Assembly (NCBI GenBank): GCA_019100305.1
Contig: JAHRHW010000209.1
Coordinates: 1 to 7,762 of the forward strand
Source of the DNA: Candidatus Thiodiazotropha taylori
GTDB lineage: Bacteria > Pseudomonadota > Gammaproteobacteria > Chromatiales > Chromatiaceae
Length of the DNA: 7,762 bases
Reading direction: 5' to 3'
The notes below the pieces were generated by a model. The model was not told the origin of the DNA. It did no database searches and was given only the letters and a program-made list of their open reading frames with translations. Positions 5,798 through 7,762 of this stretch are shown here, piece after piece. Position 1 is the stretch's first letter. Each line of letters opens with the position of its first letter. The position numbers and the translations under genes are program-made.

Positions 5798-7762
5798 ATG
5801 TTCAATCGCAGTAAGTTGTATCAGTCGATCCTGCTCGCCATGCTCGTACCCGGTGCGGCAGTTGCTGAAGTAGAGTACAGCGGATACTTAAAAAATGAGA
5901 CATCAGTCTTCACCAGAGATGGTCAGGTTACCGGCAAGGCGGACAGCATGCTGGATATGGAGGGCCATGACAAAGGGGACCTGCTGAAGTTCGAAAACTC
6001 GGCACGTCTGTTCTTGAATGGTTATGTGGGCGATAACATCACCTGGCATGCCGACTTGAATGTGATCTACGATTCCGAGGGTGTGAATGACGACTACAAG
6101 GGTCACAAGCTCTACACTCAGCACGACTACCTGAGAGAGCTCTATTTCGATACCACGGTATTCGATTGGGACCTGCGTGTCGGTAAACAACAGGTCGTGT
6201 GGGGTACCGCAGACGGCATCAAGCTGCTGGATATCATCAATCCCACCGATTTTCGTGAACTCAACCAGAATGCCATGGAGGATTCCCGTATCCCGATCTG
6301 GATGATCAATGCGGAGCGTAACATCGGCGACAGCAGCAATATTCAACTGATTGTCTCTCAGGTTGAAGAGAACAAGATTCCAGGTCTCAACGCCGACGGT
6401 GATGCCGGACATCCCTTCCTGATGAAAGGGGTGGAGACGATCAGTGGCCAGGTAAACGGTTTCTACAACATCGCCCCGGCGCTGAGTGATGTGGCGGCCA
6501 CTTTCAACGCTGCGGCCATGGGGGGTGGATTCACCGGTGGTATGGCGCTGCCCCTGGGTCTGAACCTGTTTGCCGGTTTGACCGTGGATGGTTTCGCCGG
6601 CAACTTCTGGGATGCCTCGACCACACCTGGTCTGCTCAATCCCACGGTGCCGACCGACCCGGCCGCCGCACCCGGTTGGTTGCTGCTGAACGCCTTTACC
6701 CAGTTCGGTTTTACTGGTCAGCCCGGATTTCCTGCCGGTGTCAGCGATCCGAATGGTAACTTCGGTGAGACCAACCTGATGCCGATCACCGGTCTGACCC
6801 CGCTCTCACCGACCGAGGTGACCTGGCAGCCGGATGAAGCTTCTTCCGCCTTCGAATATATGGCGAATGCGACCTTCGCCACCTTCAACACCTTTACCAG
6901 CTTTACCGGAGCTGGCGGGTTGACCGGTTTCGAATCCGAGTGGGTCAAGGACTATCCGGATGACAGTGACGTAAACGGCGGTTTTCGTTTCAGAAACTCA
7001 ACCGATGGTGGCTTGAACTGGTCCGTCAACTACTTCTACCACTACAGCGGTAACCCGAACATCGATCTGAGCTGGCGTGATGCCAACGGCGATGAGTTGA
7101 TCGTGCAGCGTGCGCCCACCCTGTTCTTCGATACCAACGGTACCCCTGGTCCACAGCAGAATGACACCTTCGTGCCGGATGTGGCCACCAGCCTGAGCCG
7201 TGATGAGGCCCGGGCAAACTGGGATATGGGCAATGCCACCACCATTCTGGTACACGATGGGGCCGGCAACTACTCAGGTGCACTCGATCCAAGTGGTGTG
7301 CTGCCGGCGCTGGCTGACGGCAATCCCTTCAACGATGCGATGGCCATGGGAACCGGTGCGCCCTCCCTGCGCTTCACGGAGAAGTTGCATCGGGTCAACA
7401 GTCTCGGTACCTCGTTCGACTACGCCCTTGAAGCTGGCGACATACCGCTGGTACTCAGAGGCGAGTTTCTCTACGACGAAGGCGAGAAACAGCCGGTTAT
7501 CGACAAGTTCCTGCTGAGCATCGGTGATCTGACCAACGCGCTCAAAATGGAAGACGCAGACTACTTCAAGTATGTGCTGGGTGCCGATATCACGGTGGCA
7601 ACCAATCTCTTGATCAGCGGCCAGTTCATTCAGTTCCGCAATCTGGACTTCGTTGACGATTCGGATACCTGCCGGACCCAGACCGGCGTGACCATGGACT
7701 GCAGTCGTTACACCGCGGATTTCGCCACCATGAGTCTGACCAATGGCCTCAACAAGGGTTAT
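5798..7762 (+). CDS. DUF1302-family outer membrane protein, 5' part (655 codons, continues past the window edge)
   Basis: An uninterrupted frame runs from the ATG to the last base. Residues 1-23 are a signal peptide (MFNRSKLYQSILLAMLVPGA, then AVA before the likely cut). The mature start EVEYSGYLKNE and alternating aromatic strands (LRELYFDTTVFDWDLRVGKQ, 112-131) suggest an outer-membrane beta-barrel. The signature of the DUF1302 family as I know it is GKQQVVWGTADG plus DIINPTDFRE (129-154). Residues about 225-385 are unusually rich in Gly, Phe, Ala and Thr (for example FNAAAMGGGFTGG and NATFATFNTFTSF) and lack clear strand rhythm; they may be a plug, a lid or a long loop. C625 and C635 could form a loop disulfide. 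Barrel-type strands resume after 395 (GGFRFRNSTDGGLNWSVNYF). It follows the LolA-like gene in the same direction, a pairing often seen with MMPL/RND exporters, so the role is probably passage of a hydrophobic compound at the outer membrane. The substrate is not known. Confidence 0.88.
   Translation, partial: MFNRSKLYQSILLAMLVPGAAVAEVEYSGYLKNETSVFTRDGQVTGKADSMLDMEGHDKGDLLKFENSARLFLNGYVGDNITWHADLNVIYDSEGVNDDYKGHKLYTQHDYLRELYFDTTVFDWDLRVGKQQVVWGTADGIKLLDIINPTDFRELNQNAMEDSRIPIWMINAERNIGDSSNIQLIVSQVEENKIPGLNADGDAGHPFLMKGVETISGQVNGFYNIAPALSDVAATFNAAAMGGGFTGGMALPLGLNLFAGLTVDGFAGNFWDASTTPGLLNPTVPTDPAAAPGWLLLNAFTQFGFTGQPGFPAGVSDPNGNFGETNLMPITGLTPLSPTEVTWQPDEASSAFEYMANATFATFNTFTSFTGAGGLTGFESEWVKDYPDDSDVNGGFRFRNSTDGGLNWSVNYFYHYSGNPNIDLSWRDANGDELIVQRAPTLFFDTNGTPGPQQNDTFVPDVATSLSRDEARANWDMGNATTILVHDGAGNYSGALDPSGVLPALADGNPFNDAMAMGTGAPSLRFTEKLHRVNSLGTSFDYALEAGDIPLVLRGEFLYDEGEKQPVIDKFLLSIGDLTNALKMEDADYFKYVLGADITVATNLLISGQFIQFRNLDFVDDSDTCRTQTGVTMDCSRYTADFATMSLTNGLNKGY

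Noticed and set aside
5903..6412. A 169-codon open frame on the minus strand inside the DUF1302 gene
   Set aside because: It is antisense to the signature region of the DUF1302 protein, and its product has no recognisable domain.

Overview
The window looks like a chromosomal segment of a gammaproteobacterium. The evidence is the gene order hemA-prfA-prmC-(small conserved gene)-moeB, the close resemblance of the products to Gammaproteobacteria proteins, and a Gram-negative outer-membrane gene pair next to it. The style of the small gene and of the envelope pair fits Chromatiales-like or sulfur-oxidising lineages, but that narrower placement is only an impression. I see no insertion sequence, CRISPR array, tRNA or rRNA.

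Left part (1-4200, all minus strand, read right to left): hemA (glutamyl-tRNA reductase, first step of tetrapyrrole synthesis) overlaps prfA (peptide release factor 1) by 4 nt. prmC follows after 16 nt and encodes the methyltransferase that modifies the GGQ glutamine of RF1, so enzyme and substrate are adjacent. After a 131-nt gap comes a 136-aa conserved protein of unknown function, then the 5' end of a MoeB/HesA/ThiF-type E1-like adenylyltransferase that runs off the left edge. This is the common housekeeping block, with one small uncharacterised gene inserted before moeB.

Middle (4201-4680): a 480-bp, relatively AT-rich intergenic region between divergent genes. It holds a plausible hemA promoter, several inverted repeats (4377-4403, 4564-4591, 4636-4664), a possible 49-codon small ORF, and a very strong ribosome-binding site for the rightward gene.

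Right part (4681-7762, plus strand): a secreted 325-aa LolA-like (outer membrane lipoprotein-sorting family) protein is followed, across a gap with two perfect hairpins, by the first 655 codons of a DUF1302-type outer-membrane protein that continues past the right edge. Both have signal peptides and strong, similar ribosome-binding sites. In other bacteria these two families often sit beside MMPL/RND-type exporters. The pair is therefore best read as the start of an uncharacterised envelope system that moves a hydrophobic compound or lipid between the inner and outer membranes. This is the most interesting part of the window. The DUF1302 protein carries a long Gly/Phe/Ala-rich stretch that could be a lid, plug or membrane-embedded loop.
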